64,000 nucleotides of DNA from Aldehydirespirator sp965221185 (GTDB lineage Bacteria > Actinomycetota > Acidimicrobiia > Acidimicrobiales > Aldehydirespiratoraceae): positions 2,666,001 to 2,730,000 of the forward strand of contig OZ244866.1 in NCBI GenBank assembly GCA_965221185.1, given 5' to 3'. How positions within the stretch are numbered: position 1 is the stretch's first letter; every line of letters begins with the position of its first letter. The notes under the pieces are model-generated. The model was given only the letters and a program-made list of their open reading frames with translations, had not been told where the DNA came from and searched no databases. This document shows positions 1 through 8,254 of this stretch, one piece after another. The translations under genes and the position numbers were made by a program.

Positions 1-1
1 G

Positions 2-160
2 ACCTCGTTCAACCAGCTCGGCCAGGAGTCCGGCTGGTACAGCGTGGACGGCCTCTACACCGCGGCGGGAGCACCCTGTGGCACTGCCGCCGACATCGTG
101 CTGCCGCCCACCACCTGCACCGCTGGCTGCGACGAGGGCGAAGGTGAGCCGGGGGCATAG
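2..160 (+). CDS. C-terminal end of an unidentified protein (partial)
   Basis: An open frame enters from the left edge and ends at the TAG at 158-160, giving the last 52 residues of a protein. The visible tail is rich in Gly, Ala and Thr and holds three cysteines in the stretch ending TCTAGCDEGEGEPGA. That composition would suit an exported protein, but no family is recognisable. It is separated from the next start by 80 bases. Confidence 0.5.
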   Translation, partial: TSFNQLGQESGWYSVDGLYTAAGAPCGTAADIVLPPTTCTAGCDEGEGEPGA

Positions 161-240
161 CCAGTTCGGAGCTTCGGCCGGGAACCAGAGCGACCCGGCC
201 GACGTCATAGGTGTCAACCGTCCTAACTGGGAGGACACCT

Positions 241-1731
241 ATGCATGATGCGCACAACCCCCGTGTAAGGCGGCTGCGCCGCGCTCCCATCCTCTTCCTG
301 CTCTCGCTGTTGAGCGTGGCACTGGTGTTGCTCAGCGCCTGCGGGGGTAGCGACGACGGCGATACCGCCGCCACCGAAAGTGCATCCCCGGCCGATTTCG
401 AGATGGCCGCAAGCGGCGACTCCACAGGTGCGACCACGGCGGACGCCCCGAGTGCGACGCTAGCTCCGAGCTCGGCTATGTCCGAGGAAATGGACGCGTC
501 CCCCGACAGCGACGACGCCGCATCCGCGCTGGCTGTTCCCACCGCGCTCACGCCTGCCGATCTGGGCCGCGACATCGTGTACCGGGCCACCATCAGCGTG
601 CAGGCCGACGACGTGACTGCGGCCAGCAACGAGGCGGTGGCCATAGTCCAGGGCCTGGGCGGGATCGTGTTCTCCCAGACGACTCGGACCGAGCCCCAGC
701 CCCGGACCGAGATCACGTTCAAGGTGCTGCCCGACGACTTCTCGACCGCGCTGGAGCGCCTGGCCGGTGTGGGCACGCTGGTCGACCAGTCGATCAGCGC
801 CGACGACGTGACCGAGCGCGTCGTCGATCTCGAGAGCCGCATCAGCACCGCCGAGGTGAGCGTCGGCCGCCTTCGCAGGCTCCTGGAGGAGGCGGTCGAG
901 TTCGAGGATGTGGCCCAGATCGAGCGGGAGTTGCTCGACCGCGAGACCACCCTCGAGCTCCTGCGGGGCCAGCTGCGCACCCTGCGGGGCCAGGTTGACC
1001 TGGCCACCATCACCCTGACGATCCACCAGTCGCCCACAGTGCTGCCCGACACCGGGATCCTGGTGGGAGCCTGGATCTCCGACGACGCCAAGGACCCGTG
1101 CCTGGGAACCGAGCACTTCACCGCCGAACCGGACTCGACCCTGTACTTCTGCCTAGAGGTGGAGAACACGGGCGCCTCGGCGCTGACCGACGTGTCGGTC
1201 CGCTCCCGCAACGTGCGCCTCGACATCGACGCCTTCGAGACCCTCCAGGGCAGCTTCGACCGGATCGAGCCCGGCGAACTGCTCGTGGCCGTACTGGAAG
1301 TGCCGATGGAGGAGGGCCGCTTGGCCGGCCGGGTTGCCACCCGGGGCTTGGAGATCGGACTAGAGGCCGAGGCCGTGCCGGTGGACGCCCAGGGAGCGGA
1401 GCTTCCCGAGGTCTTCGGCGACACCTACGTGTGGGTGGACGCCCGCAGCGACGACTCGCTGCCCGGCTTCGCCGACTCGATCTCCGATGGCGCCGGCTTC
1501 CTGCGCTCCATCGTGAGCGTGGCCCTGGTCGTCATCGGCGTGCTGGTGCCGTTCCTGCCCTTCGTGGCCGTGATCGCGGCTCTCATCTGGTGGCGCCGCC
1601 GCCGCGGCCCCACGCGACCCGAGCGAGTGCCCAAGCCCAAGCGCAAGAGGTCGAAAGCGAAGGTGCCCATGCCCAAACCGCAGCCCGCACCCCCAGCACC
1701 CGCACCTGAGCGTTCCGACGATTCCTCGTAG
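241..1731 (+). CDS. DUF4349 domain lipoprotein with C-terminal membrane anchor
   Basis: The ATG at 241 is chosen because GGAGG lies 7 bases upstream; in-frame codons to 211 have no such site. The 496-residue product starts with basic residues and a hydrophobic signal ending in the lipobox LSAC, so it is probably lipid-anchored outside the membrane. A low-complexity acidic linker follows. The central part (RDIVYRATISVQADDV through VDLATITLTIHQ) has the pattern of DUF4349: a beta-rich segment, a charged helical coiled-coil arm and a return strand. Near the C-terminus a 30-residue hydrophobic stretch (about 425-455) is followed by a basic tail RRRRGPTRPERVPKPKRKR. Having both a lipobox and a C-terminal transmembrane segment is normal for this family. 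Its function is unknown; an envelope role is inferred. Confidence 0.8.
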   Translation: MHDAHNPRVRRLRRAPILFLLSLLSVALVLLSACGGSDDGDTAATESASPADFEMAASGDSTGATTADAPSATLAPSSAMSEEMDASPDSDDAASALAVPTALTPADLGRDIVYRATISVQADDVTAASNEAVAIVQGLGGIVFSQTTRTEPQPRTEITFKVLPDDFSTALERLAGVGTLVDQSISADDVTERVVDLESRISTAEVSVGRLRRLLEEAVEFEDVAQIERELLDRETTLELLRGQLRTLRGQVDLATITLTIHQSPTVLPDTGILVGAWISDDAKDPCLGTEHFTAEPDSTLYFCLEVENTGASALTDVSVRSRNVRLDIDAFETLQGSFDRIEPGELLVAVLEVPMEEGRLAGRVATRGLEIGLEAEAVPVDAQGAELPEVFGDTYVWVDARSDDSLPGFADSISDGAGFLRSIVSVALVVIGVLVPFLPFVAVIAALIWWRRRRGPTRPERVPKPKRKRSKAKVPMPKPQPAPPAPAPERSDDSS

Positions 1732-1912
1732 GAGACAGCGCGGGAAGGTGGTGCCCCCTCGCGGTGCAGCGTCGGGATTCCCGCTCTTGTTCGCTGCGCT
1801 CACGGGCCGCTCGGGCCACGGCCTCGCTCAAGTGCGTCGCGAGTCCCTCACGAGATGCCGCCACCCGCTCGGCCTCTAGCCTGTCGCGGTTGCCGCCGCA
1901 AGAGGAGTTGGT

Positions 1913-2359
1913 GTGGGTGCAGTAGAGGAACGCAACAAGCAGATCGTGGCCCAGTTCTGGGATGCGCTGTACGCCCACGACTGGGACGCCGTCGGAGGCT
2001 TCTTCACAACCGAGGCCAACTACGTGGATGTGGGCACGGGCGAGTCGGGCGGCGGAGCCCACGGCCCGGCCCAGATCGTGGCCCGGCTGCGACTAGGGCT
2101 GGAGCCGGTGGTGAGCCACACCCACCAGATGGGCCTGATGGTCGCCGAGGGTTCGATGGTGGTGACCGAGCACGCCGAGGAGTGGGCGTTCCACACCGGC
2201 GAGGTCATCCCGCACCCGTTCACGTCGGTGATGGAGCTCGACGACGGGCTCATCGCGAGGTGGTGGGACTACTCCAACCTGTCGAACCTGCTCGACAACG
2301 CCCCGCAGTGGTGGCTCGAGCACATCGCGGCCGGCTGGCGCGCAACCCTGGGGTCCTAG
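1913..2359 (+). CDS. SnoaL-like / NTF2-fold protein
   Basis: A GTG start at 1913 has AGAGGAG a few bases upstream. The 148-residue product has the layout of a SnoaL/ketosteroid-isomerase-like cone: an N-terminal helix (NKQIVAQFWDALYAHDWDAV), the strand-rich FFTTEANYVDVG segment, and a C-terminal stretch with the typical ELDDGLIARWWDY pattern of this fold. Such proteins act as small hydrolases, isomerases or ligand binders; the substrate cannot be read from sequence. It stands alone, 180 bases after the DUF4349 gene and convergent with the membrane protein gene at 2426. Confidence 0.8.
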   Translation: MGAVEERNKQIVAQFWDALYAHDWDAVGGFFTTEANYVDVGTGESGGGAHGPAQIVARLRLGLEPVVSHTHQMGLMVAEGSMVVTEHAEEWAFHTGEVIPHPFTSVMELDDGLIARWWDYSNLSNLLDNAPQWWLEHIAAGWRATLGS

Positions 2360-2425
2360 GCCTGCGCCCAGCCGTCAGGCGCGAGGGCGCCTGCCATAGG
2401 ATCCCCTGCCGACGGAGCCCGCGGC

Positions 2426-2692
2426 TCAGCCGTCCATCGGTTCACGCTCGCGCCGGCCGCGCCGGATCACCCCGACGATCATGGCCGCGCCGACCGCGAC
2501 GATGGCACCTCCGACCACCAGCACCGGGTCGACCTCGGCCCAGAATCGGTCGGTCAGGGCCAGGATGGCGATGGCGATGAACAACAGGCCGGCCACCGCC
2601 GAGACCGCGTCTGTGCGGTACGGGCCCTTCCGGTCGGACTGCGACTGGCGGTCATCATTGTCCAGCATCTCGTCGGCCCTCTCGTCGGTCAT
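2426..2692 (-). CDS. Small two-TM membrane protein
   Basis: An 88-residue protein with a charged N-terminal tail (DERADEMLDNDDRQSQSDRKG), two hydrophobic segments (about residues 30-47 and 55-76) and a basic C-terminus (IRRGRREREPMDG). Its ATG overlaps the stop of the preceding PspC-domain gene in an ATGA at 2689-2692, so the two are very likely co-translated. No family is recognised. The context suggests a membrane partner in the same envelope-stress unit; that is inference. Confidence 0.75.
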   Translation of the reverse strand: MTDERADEMLDNDDRQSQSDRKGPYRTDAVSAVAGLLFIAIAILALTDRFWAEVDPVLVVGGAIVAVGAAMIVGVIRRGRREREPMDG

Positions 2693-4383
2693 CGACTGGT
2701 CGACCTCTCTGTGGGAGCGGGCACGGTGATGACTTCGGCCTCGCCGACGCCCACGTCGATGTCCAGGTGCAGTTCACCCTCAGGCTCGCCCCACACCGGC
2801 AGCACGATCGTCCGGCTGATGCCGATGCCGTCGTCGCTTTCCTCCCACGGATAGCCGTCGTCCCCTTGCACCTCGTCGAGCAGGCGCGCAAGCGTGTCTC
2901 TGAACCGGTTGGCGCCGCCGACACCGGGTTCTTCGGCGAACAGGCGGGTGAGCACCTGCCGCTGATCGGACCGGATCCCCAAGTGGTAGTGCCGCTCATA
3001 GGCATCCAGGTAGTCGTCAAGGTCCCCAGCGTCGCTGTACGGCAGGACCCACAACCCCTCGAGCAGGTCGCGGGTACTATTCAAGTCCCGGGTCCTGCCC
3101 GGTGCCGGACCGCCGTACCACACCCTGATGTTCCCGGCTCCCACGCTGAGGTCGGCCGTCGTGAAGATGTTGTCGGGCACGTACACCAGCATCTCGCCGA
3201 CGCCGAGGCTCAATTCCACGGAGTGATCCGTGCGGTCGGGATCGAGGTGCCGCAGGTCCACGACCATCTGGCCGACGCCGTGGCGGTACTCGTCGGCAAG
3301 GTCCTCAGTGTCGGTGACGCTCACTCGGACCTCGCCCACCCCCGTTCCCCACCGCACGTCGGCGCCCGCCAACAGCAGCGCGGGCACGCACAGCAGCACC
3401 CCAAGGAAGATCAGGCCTCGGGCCGGTACGGCGAAGGCGGATGCGAGCAGCCCGACGCCTGTGATGGCCAGCGCGATGGCGAAGAACACGCCGATGTCAA
3501 TGTCGACCGCGTCGAGACGGTCGAGCATCACCGCCACGCCCGCGTACACGAACAGGGCCGCGACCGTCAGCGAGCCGAATGGTGAACGGCCGCGGCGTCG
3601 CTTCGCGGAGGACACCGACCCGGCGGCAGGCGGCGGGGGTCCGGGCGGCGAGGCAACCGACCACTCCGACCCGGCCGCGGTGGGGGGAGGAGGCGCGGGA
3701 GTCGCGTACGCCGAGGAGGGAGGCGACGCGGCAGGCGCCGGCGGCCGGGCCGGGGCGGGCTTGTGGCGTCCGGCGGGTCCCGGCCACAGGACCAGGGCCA
3801 CACCGGCCGCTATGAGAATCAGGGCCAGATAGGGGGCGATGCTCCACACGTCGACGAACACGCCGAAGAGTTGACCGCTGAGATTGGCGGTGATGAGCAG
3901 GCCAAGGACGATCAGTATCACGGCCGCGATGCTGCGCAATCGGTGGGGGGAGTCTCCCCTCAGAGCGTTGGAGACGACGCTGGGCGAGTCCTCCCGGGGC
4001 AGACCCAGCCAGCCGATGAGGTACAGGAATGGGCCGGCGCCGCCAAGGAAGGTCAGCACAATGAAGGCGATCCTCACTATCACCGCGTCGATGCCGAAGT
4101 AGGCGCCGATTCCGCCCGCAACTCCCGCGATCACCTTGTCCGTGGAGCTGCGGCACAGGGTTCCTCGCTTCGAGTCGGCCCCCTCGGCGCCCTTGCGGCC
4201 GGCTGATTCGTCGCCGGCCGTGGCGCCGGGGGTCTCGGCGGAGCTCGCGGCGGCTCGGGGAGGCTGGCTCCCGGCCGCGGCGGTGCCCTCTTCGCTGCTC
4301 GACTCGACGCCGGACGGCTGCTCTTCGGTCGGCTGCTCTTCGGCCATGGCGTCCAGTGTGTGCTCTGGCGCCGGGGAGGCCAA
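2689..4383 (-). CDS. PspC-domain membrane protein with toast-rack (LiaF-like) C-terminal domain
   Basis: The 564-residue product has a disordered acidic N-terminus, then a PspC domain at about residues 78-135 (CRSSTDKVIAGVAGGIGAYF, FGIDAVIVRIAFIVLTFLGG, a second hydrophobic segment ending WLGLP). More membrane segments follow around 150-200, then a proline-rich linker and further hydrophobic stretches at about 270-340. The last third is beta-rich with repeating GVGEVRVSV, GVGQMVVDL and GVGEMLVYV phrases, typical of the LiaF/DUF2154 toast-rack fold, and ends with another GVGEAEVITVP phrase. Start is uncertain: TTG at 4383 has AGGGA upstream, while ATG at 4347 has no clear ribosome site. It is divergent from a PspC-containing histidine kinase, which suggests it feeds that kinase. 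Confidence 0.82.
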   Translation of the reverse strand: MASPAPEHTLDAMAEEQPTEEQPSGVESSSEEGTAAAGSQPPRAAASSAETPGATAGDESAGRKGAEGADSKRGTLCRSSTDKVIAGVAGGIGAYFGIDAVIVRIAFIVLTFLGGAGPFLYLIGWLGLPREDSPSVVSNALRGDSPHRLRSIAAVILIVLGLLITANLSGQLFGVFVDVWSIAPYLALILIAAGVALVLWPGPAGRHKPAPARPPAPAASPPSSAYATPAPPPPTAAGSEWSVASPPGPPPPAAGSVSSAKRRRGRSPFGSLTVAALFVYAGVAVMLDRLDAVDIDIGVFFAIALAITGVGLLASAFAVPARGLIFLGVLLCVPALLLAGADVRWGTGVGEVRVSVTDTEDLADEYRHGVGQMVVDLRHLDPDRTDHSVELSLGVGEMLVYVPDNIFTTADLSVGAGNIRVWYGGPAPGRTRDLNSTRDLLEGLWVLPYSDAGDLDDYLDAYERHYHLGIRSDQRQVLTRLFAEEPGVGGANRFRDTLARLLDEVQGDDGYPWEESDDGIGISRTIVLPVWGEPEGELHLDIDVGVGEAEVITVPAPTERSTSR

Positions 4384-4477
4384 TGGGGAATGTCCCTGAT
4401 CTTTCCCCTAGATCCGCCGGCGAGGTAGGGGGTGGTCCCCAGTGCCGTGCCGGGGCTGTCGTGTCATCATCTCTCCC
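4384..4477. promoter_or_regulatory. Divergent promoter region of the PspC genes
   Basis: These 94 bases separate the two divergent PspC-domain genes and must carry both promoters. No convincing -35/-10 pair or palindrome was picked out by eye, so only the position is claimed. Confidence 0.4.
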
Positions 4478-5641
4478 ATGACACCGACCCGGGCTGGCTG
4501 GCCGGTCAGGTCGCGCAGCGATCGGGTGATCGCAGGCGTGTGCGGAGGCGTCGGGACGCGCCTCGGCATCGACGCCACTATCGTGAGGATCGCCTTCGTG
4601 GCGCTCGCCCTGGCCTGGGTCGGAGTGCCCCTCTACCTGCTGGCATGGATCCTTCTCCCGCAGTCCCCCACTACCGCCGTTAGGCCGGAGCCCGCCGGTG
4701 CCGAGCCTCAGGCCCGCACGGTCACAAGGCGAGCGGCTGGCATGGCGTTGATCGTGCTCGGAACGGTGCTGCTGGTCCGGCACTTGGGCGTCGCGCTGCC
4801 CGACACCGTGATCTGGCCCGCCCTGTGCGTGGCCTTCGGGCTAGGAATCGTGGTCTGGCGAGCGCAGCCCGCCGCCGGCCTCGACCGGCGGGTCGCGGTG
4901 CGCATCGCGGCGGGCACGATCCTGCTCGCCCTCGGCATCGGGGCAATCGCCGCAACCAACCTGTCGTTGTCCGCGGTACGTGACGGGCTCCTGTCGGGTG
5001 GGCTCGTGGTGGGCGGTCTGGCTCTGATCATGGGGCCGTGGGTTGCGGTGCTGGTCAGGGACCGCAGGGAGGAGCGCCAGCGCCGCATCCGAGCCGATGA
5101 GCGGGCCGAGATGGCCGCCCATCTGCACGACTCGGTGCTGCAGACCCTGGCCCTCGTGCAGCGCGCCGACGACCCAGCCCGAATGGCCGCTCTGGCCCGG
5201 CGCCAGGAGCGTGAGCTGCGAGGCTGGCTCTACGGCGGCGGTGCCGAGCCTGATCCGACCACGGTCAGGGCCGCGGTCGAGCACCTCGCCGGAGTGATCG
5301 AAGACCGCCACGGCGTGGTCATGGACGTGGTGGCCGTGGGCGACGCCCCGTTGGACCCGGCCATGGAGTCGCTGGTGGCCGCAGCCGGCGAGGCCATGAC
5401 CAACGCCGCCCGGTGGTCGGGCTGCCCGACCGTGTCGGTGTATCTGGAAGCCACACCCCAGGGAGTTGACCTGTTCGTGCGCGACCGGGGCGCAGGCTTC
5501 GACCCCCAGGCCGTCGACGGAGACTCCCGCGGGATCCGCGACTCGATCCGCGGCCGGCTCGACCGGGTGGGCGGGAGCTGCGAGATCACCAGCTCGAAGG
5601 ACCACGGCACGGAGGTGCGCCTTCATGTGGCCCGCAGCTGA
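4478..5641 (+). CDS. PspC-domain sensor histidine kinase (HisKA_3 type)
   Basis: The ATG at 4478 is preferred because it places the PspC domain at the N-terminus (SDRVIAGVCGGVGTRLGIDA then a hydrophobic segment ending in WILLP), as in known actinobacterial PspC kinases. Several membrane segments follow up to about residue 190. The HisKA_3 dimerisation helix carries the phospho-acceptor in AAHLHDSVLQTLALVQ (His at about 217 of 387). The ATPase part shows an N-box-like EAMTNAARWSG, the DRGAGFD G1 box and a GIRDSIRGRLDRVGG/GTEVRLHV ending. It pairs with the NarL-type regulator starting 31 bases downstream. The shared PspC domain with the divergent gene implies a joint envelope-stress signalling unit like LiaFSR; that is inference from layout. 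Confidence 0.9.
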   Translation: MTPTRAGWPVRSRSDRVIAGVCGGVGTRLGIDATIVRIAFVALALAWVGVPLYLLAWILLPQSPTTAVRPEPAGAEPQARTVTRRAAGMALIVLGTVLLVRHLGVALPDTVIWPALCVAFGLGIVVWRAQPAAGLDRRVAVRIAAGTILLALGIGAIAATNLSLSAVRDGLLSGGLVVGGLALIMGPWVAVLVRDRREERQRRIRADERAEMAAHLHDSVLQTLALVQRADDPARMAALARRQERELRGWLYGGGAEPDPTTVRAAVEHLAGVIEDRHGVVMDVVAVGDAPLDPAMESLVAAAGEAMTNAARWSGCPTVSVYLEATPQGVDLFVRDRGAGFDPQAVDGDSRGIRDSIRGRLDRVGGSCEITSSKDHGTEVRLHVARS

Positions 5642-5671
5642 GACGAACGGCGCGTCTGGACCCAAAGACCG

Positions 5672-6355
5672 ATGAGCACCACGGCTACCGTGGCAGACAT
5701 GGCGGCTGCGCCTCCCCGAGTGGTGATCGTCGACGACCACCGGCTGTTCCGCAGCGGCGTGCGGACCGAGATCGGCGACCGGGTGGCCGTGGTGGCCGAG
5801 GCCGACGACGTGGGCTCGGCGGTGGAGGCCATCGAGCGCTGGAGCCCCGATGTCGTGCTGCTGGACGTGCACCTGCCGTCGGGGTCGGGGCGCGAGGTGA
5901 TCGAGTCGGTGGCCGCGGCCGGCGTCGAGACCCGGTTCCTGGCCCTCTCGGTGTCGGACGCGGCCTCCGACGTGATCGGCGTGGTGCGGGCCGGAGCCAG
6001 AGGCTACGTCACCAAGTCGATCTCCGGCGACGATCTGGTGGACGCCATCATCCGGGTGAGAGACGGCGACGCCGTGTTCTCGCCCCGCCTCGCCGGGTTC
6101 GTGCTGGACGCCTTCGCCGCCGACGCAATCGCCGTTGCCGGACCCGAATCCGACGAGGACCTTGACCGCCTCACCACGAGGGAGCGGGAGGTTCTGCGCC
6201 ACCTGGCCCGGGGCTACACCTACAAAGAGATCGCCCGCCAGCTGTCGATCTCGATCAAGACGGTGGAGACCCACGCATCGGCGGTGCTGCGCAAGCTCCA
6301 GCTGTCGAACCGCCACGAGCTGAGCCGCTGGGCCGCCGCCCGCCGCATCTGGTGA
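5672..6355 (+). CDS. NarL/FixJ-family response regulator
   Basis: This 227-residue protein has a receiver domain with the acidic pair in VVIVDDHRLF, the phospho-acceptor Asp in VVLLDVHLPSGSG (about residue 65), a conserved Ser/Thr phrase (LALSVSD) and the Lys in GYVTKS. A LuxR-type helix-turn-helix covers about residues 165-225 (LTTREREVLRHLARGYTYKE, then IARQLSISIKTVETHASAVL). It lies 30 bases after the PspC histidine kinase and is its expected output regulator, acting on DNA in the cytoplasm. Targets cannot be read here; autoregulation of the divergent pspC genes is a reasonable guess. Confidence 0.92.
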   Translation: MSTTATVADMAAAPPRVVIVDDHRLFRSGVRTEIGDRVAVVAEADDVGSAVEAIERWSPDVVLLDVHLPSGSGREVIESVAAAGVETRFLALSVSDAASDVIGVVRAGARGYVTKSISGDDLVDAIIRVRDGDAVFSPRLAGFVLDAFAADAIAVAGPESDEDLDRLTTREREVLRHLARGYTYKEIARQLSISIKTVETHASAVLRKLQLSNRHELSRWAAARRIW

Positions 6356-6386
6356 GCGCACCGGTCGCCGCTAGGGTCCGTGGAAC

Positions 6387-7181
6387 ATGGCAGTGAACGA
6401 CACCGCCGCGGCGCGATGGGGTCGGGCCATGGCCGAGTGGGCCATCCCGAGCGAGATCCTCGACGCCGCGCCCAACCGGCCCTTCGTGTTCTCGCCGGAG
6501 ATCTTTGCCGCGCCCGAGCTCGGAACCTTCGAGCTGTCGCTGTCGAACCGTCGGGCCGCAGAGGCCCTGGGCGATCGGGGCTCGGTGCTCGATGTCGGCT
6601 GCGGGGGAGGATCGGCGGGCTTCGCGGTGGCGCCTCCAGCCACCGAGGTGATCGGCACGGACCGCCAGCCCGACATGCTGGAAATGTTCGAAGCCACCGC
6701 CCGGCGTCGCGGGATCGCGGTCCAGGTGCATGCCGGGTCGTGGCCCGAAGTCGCGGGCTCAGTGCCGGTCGCCGACGTGGTGGTGTGCCACAACGTGCTC
6801 TACAACGCTCCTGAGCTAGAGCCGTTCGTGGCCGCTCTGCACGCCCATGCCCGCCGCCGGGTCGTGATCGAGATCACACCGAAGCACCCCCAGGACCGCC
6901 GCCGCCAGCTATGGCGCCACTTCTGGGATCTGGAACGCCCCCACGAGCCCACTGCAGCCATGGCGGTGGACGTCATCGGCGAAGCCGGCCTGGACCCCGT
7001 CGTCGAGGAGTCGCTCCTGCCCGAGGACCGCTTCGCCTCCAAGCGCAGCGACCTCGAGCCGGCCCAGTGGTGCCGCAACCTTTGCCTGCCTCCAGAGCGC
7101 GAGGCCGAGGTGGCCGCGCTGATAGCTGATGTGCCCTTCCCGAGGGAACGCGTCACCATCTGGTGGGACGTCGACCGCTAG
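6387..7181 (+). CDS. Class I SAM-dependent methyltransferase
   Basis: The 264-residue protein contains the SAM-binding glycine motif VLDVGCGGGSAGFAV (about residues 67-81), an acidic residue at the end of strand 2 (EVIGTDRQPDML), and motif-II-like VADVVVCHNVLYNAPE followed by RRVVIEITPKHP. This is the class I Rossmann methyltransferase layout. The C-terminal part, rich in Trp, Arg and Pro, gives no clue to substrate. It starts 31 bases after the response regulator and may be read from the same transcript, though a functional tie is not evident. Confidence 0.85.
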   Translation: MAVNDTAAARWGRAMAEWAIPSEILDAAPNRPFVFSPEIFAAPELGTFELSLSNRRAAEALGDRGSVLDVGCGGGSAGFAVAPPATEVIGTDRQPDMLEMFEATARRRGIAVQVHAGSWPEVAGSVPVADVVVCHNVLYNAPELEPFVAALHAHARRRVVIEITPKHPQDRRRQLWRHFWDLERPHEPTAAMAVDVIGEAGLDPVVEESLLPEDRFASKRSDLEPAQWCRNLCLPPEREAEVAALIADVPFPRERVTIWWDVDR

Positions 7182-7209
7182 CCCCGATGCCGCAGGACCT
7201 GTCTGCAAG

Positions 7210-8064
7210 TCAGGCGGTTGAGAAGAGGATGATGGCGGCCGCGGCCATCGCTGCGCCGACCCACTGCCAGCGGCGCACGGTCTCGTTGTAGACCCGCCAG
7301 GCCAAGGTCATGGTCGTGACCGGCGCGAAACCCAACATCGCGGCCACCACCGCCACGTTGCCCCGCTGGAAGGCGATGACGAGGGAGATGACGGCCCCGA
7401 TGTCGATCAGGCCGACCAGCACGCCGAAGCGGCGCACGTCCCGTGAGAGCTCGGCCATCAGCCCGAACGGCCGGGTGATCAGCGGGATCAGGGCCACTGC
7501 GCCCAGCTGGGTCAGGAACGCGGGCATTGCTCCGGCGTCGGGGCTGATCTGAGCGAAGGTGAGACTGAGGCAGCCCAGCAGCCCGCCCACGAGGCAGCCC
7601 AACGCCAGGGCCTCGCCCGACCAGAGCTTCCTGCTTGTCGGCAGCTTGCCGTCGCTCACGATGAGAAGCACGGCCGGAATGGCGATCGCCATTCCAAGCA
7701 GTTCGGCACCGCTCAAGGCGTCGCCGGTGAGCGGACCCACCACTGCGGGAACCGCCAGCGACACCAGGCTGAAAGTCGGAGCGACCACCGCCATCGGTCC
7801 CCGCTCCATTGAGAGGTACAGCAACGGCCGGGCCGCCGCCGCGAACACCAGCGCCACCAGCGTCCAGTAGAAGTCGGTCCGGCCGAAGTGGGCGGGAGGG
7901 AACACCAGCACGAAGACCCCTGCCACCGCTGCGCCCACGCACGACGCCACCCAGGCGATCGACACCACCGCGCCGCGATGGTCGATGCGGCGGCCGCCGA
8001 CACCCCCGAAGAAGTCGCCGGCTCCGAGCAGGGCCGCGGCCAGCCCCCCGAGAAATACAGGCAA
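7210..8064 (-). CDS. EamA/DMT-family membrane transporter
   Basis: A TTG start at 8064 gives a 284-residue, strongly hydrophobic protein with about ten membrane segments. The two halves have the repeated EamA arrangement, ending in VYNETVRRWQWVGAAMAAAA. DMT permeases usually export metabolites or amino acids; no substrate can be assigned. It is convergent with the methyltransferase gene, leaving 28 bases between the stops. Confidence 0.82.
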   Translation of the reverse strand: MPVFLGGLAAALLGAGDFFGGVGGRRIDHRGAVVSIAWVASCVGAAVAGVFVLVFPPAHFGRTDFYWTLVALVFAAAARPLLYLSMERGPMAVVAPTFSLVSLAVPAVVGPLTGDALSGAELLGMAIAIPAVLLIVSDGKLPTSRKLWSGEALALGCLVGGLLGCLSLTFAQISPDAGAMPAFLTQLGAVALIPLITRPFGLMAELSRDVRRFGVLVGLIDIGAVISLVIAFQRGNVAVVAAMLGFAPVTTMTLAWRVYNETVRRWQWVGAAMAAAAIILFSTA

Positions 8065-8185
8065 GCGGTCAGGCTACGGCCCGAGGCGACCGCGGGACGC
8101 GCTGCCTCTCCGTCCACCAGCGCGGCATGGCACATTACGCTGCCCACATCGACACGGTCTCCATCGAAGGGCGCGCGCCCGCCCC

Positions 8186-8254
8186 ATGACCGGGCCCAAC
8201 GACGAGCACGAGCCCGCCCCATGACCGGGCCCAACGACGAGCACGAGCCCGCCC
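8186..8254 (+). repeat. Tandem 35-bp duplication of the hyuA start region
   Basis: The bases 8186-8220 are repeated directly at 8221-8254, identical except for the last base. Each copy begins with ATGACCGGGCCCAACGACGA. The unit is 35 bp, so the first ATG is out of frame with the gene and only the second (8221) opens the hydantoinase reading frame. Confidence 0.9.

Noticed and set aside
9..1424. Long antisense open frames opposite the DUF4349 gene and, likewise, opposite most high-GC genes
   Set aside because: They are low-complexity Ser/Arg/Gly-rich mirrors of the real genes, without ribosome sites or recognisable domains.
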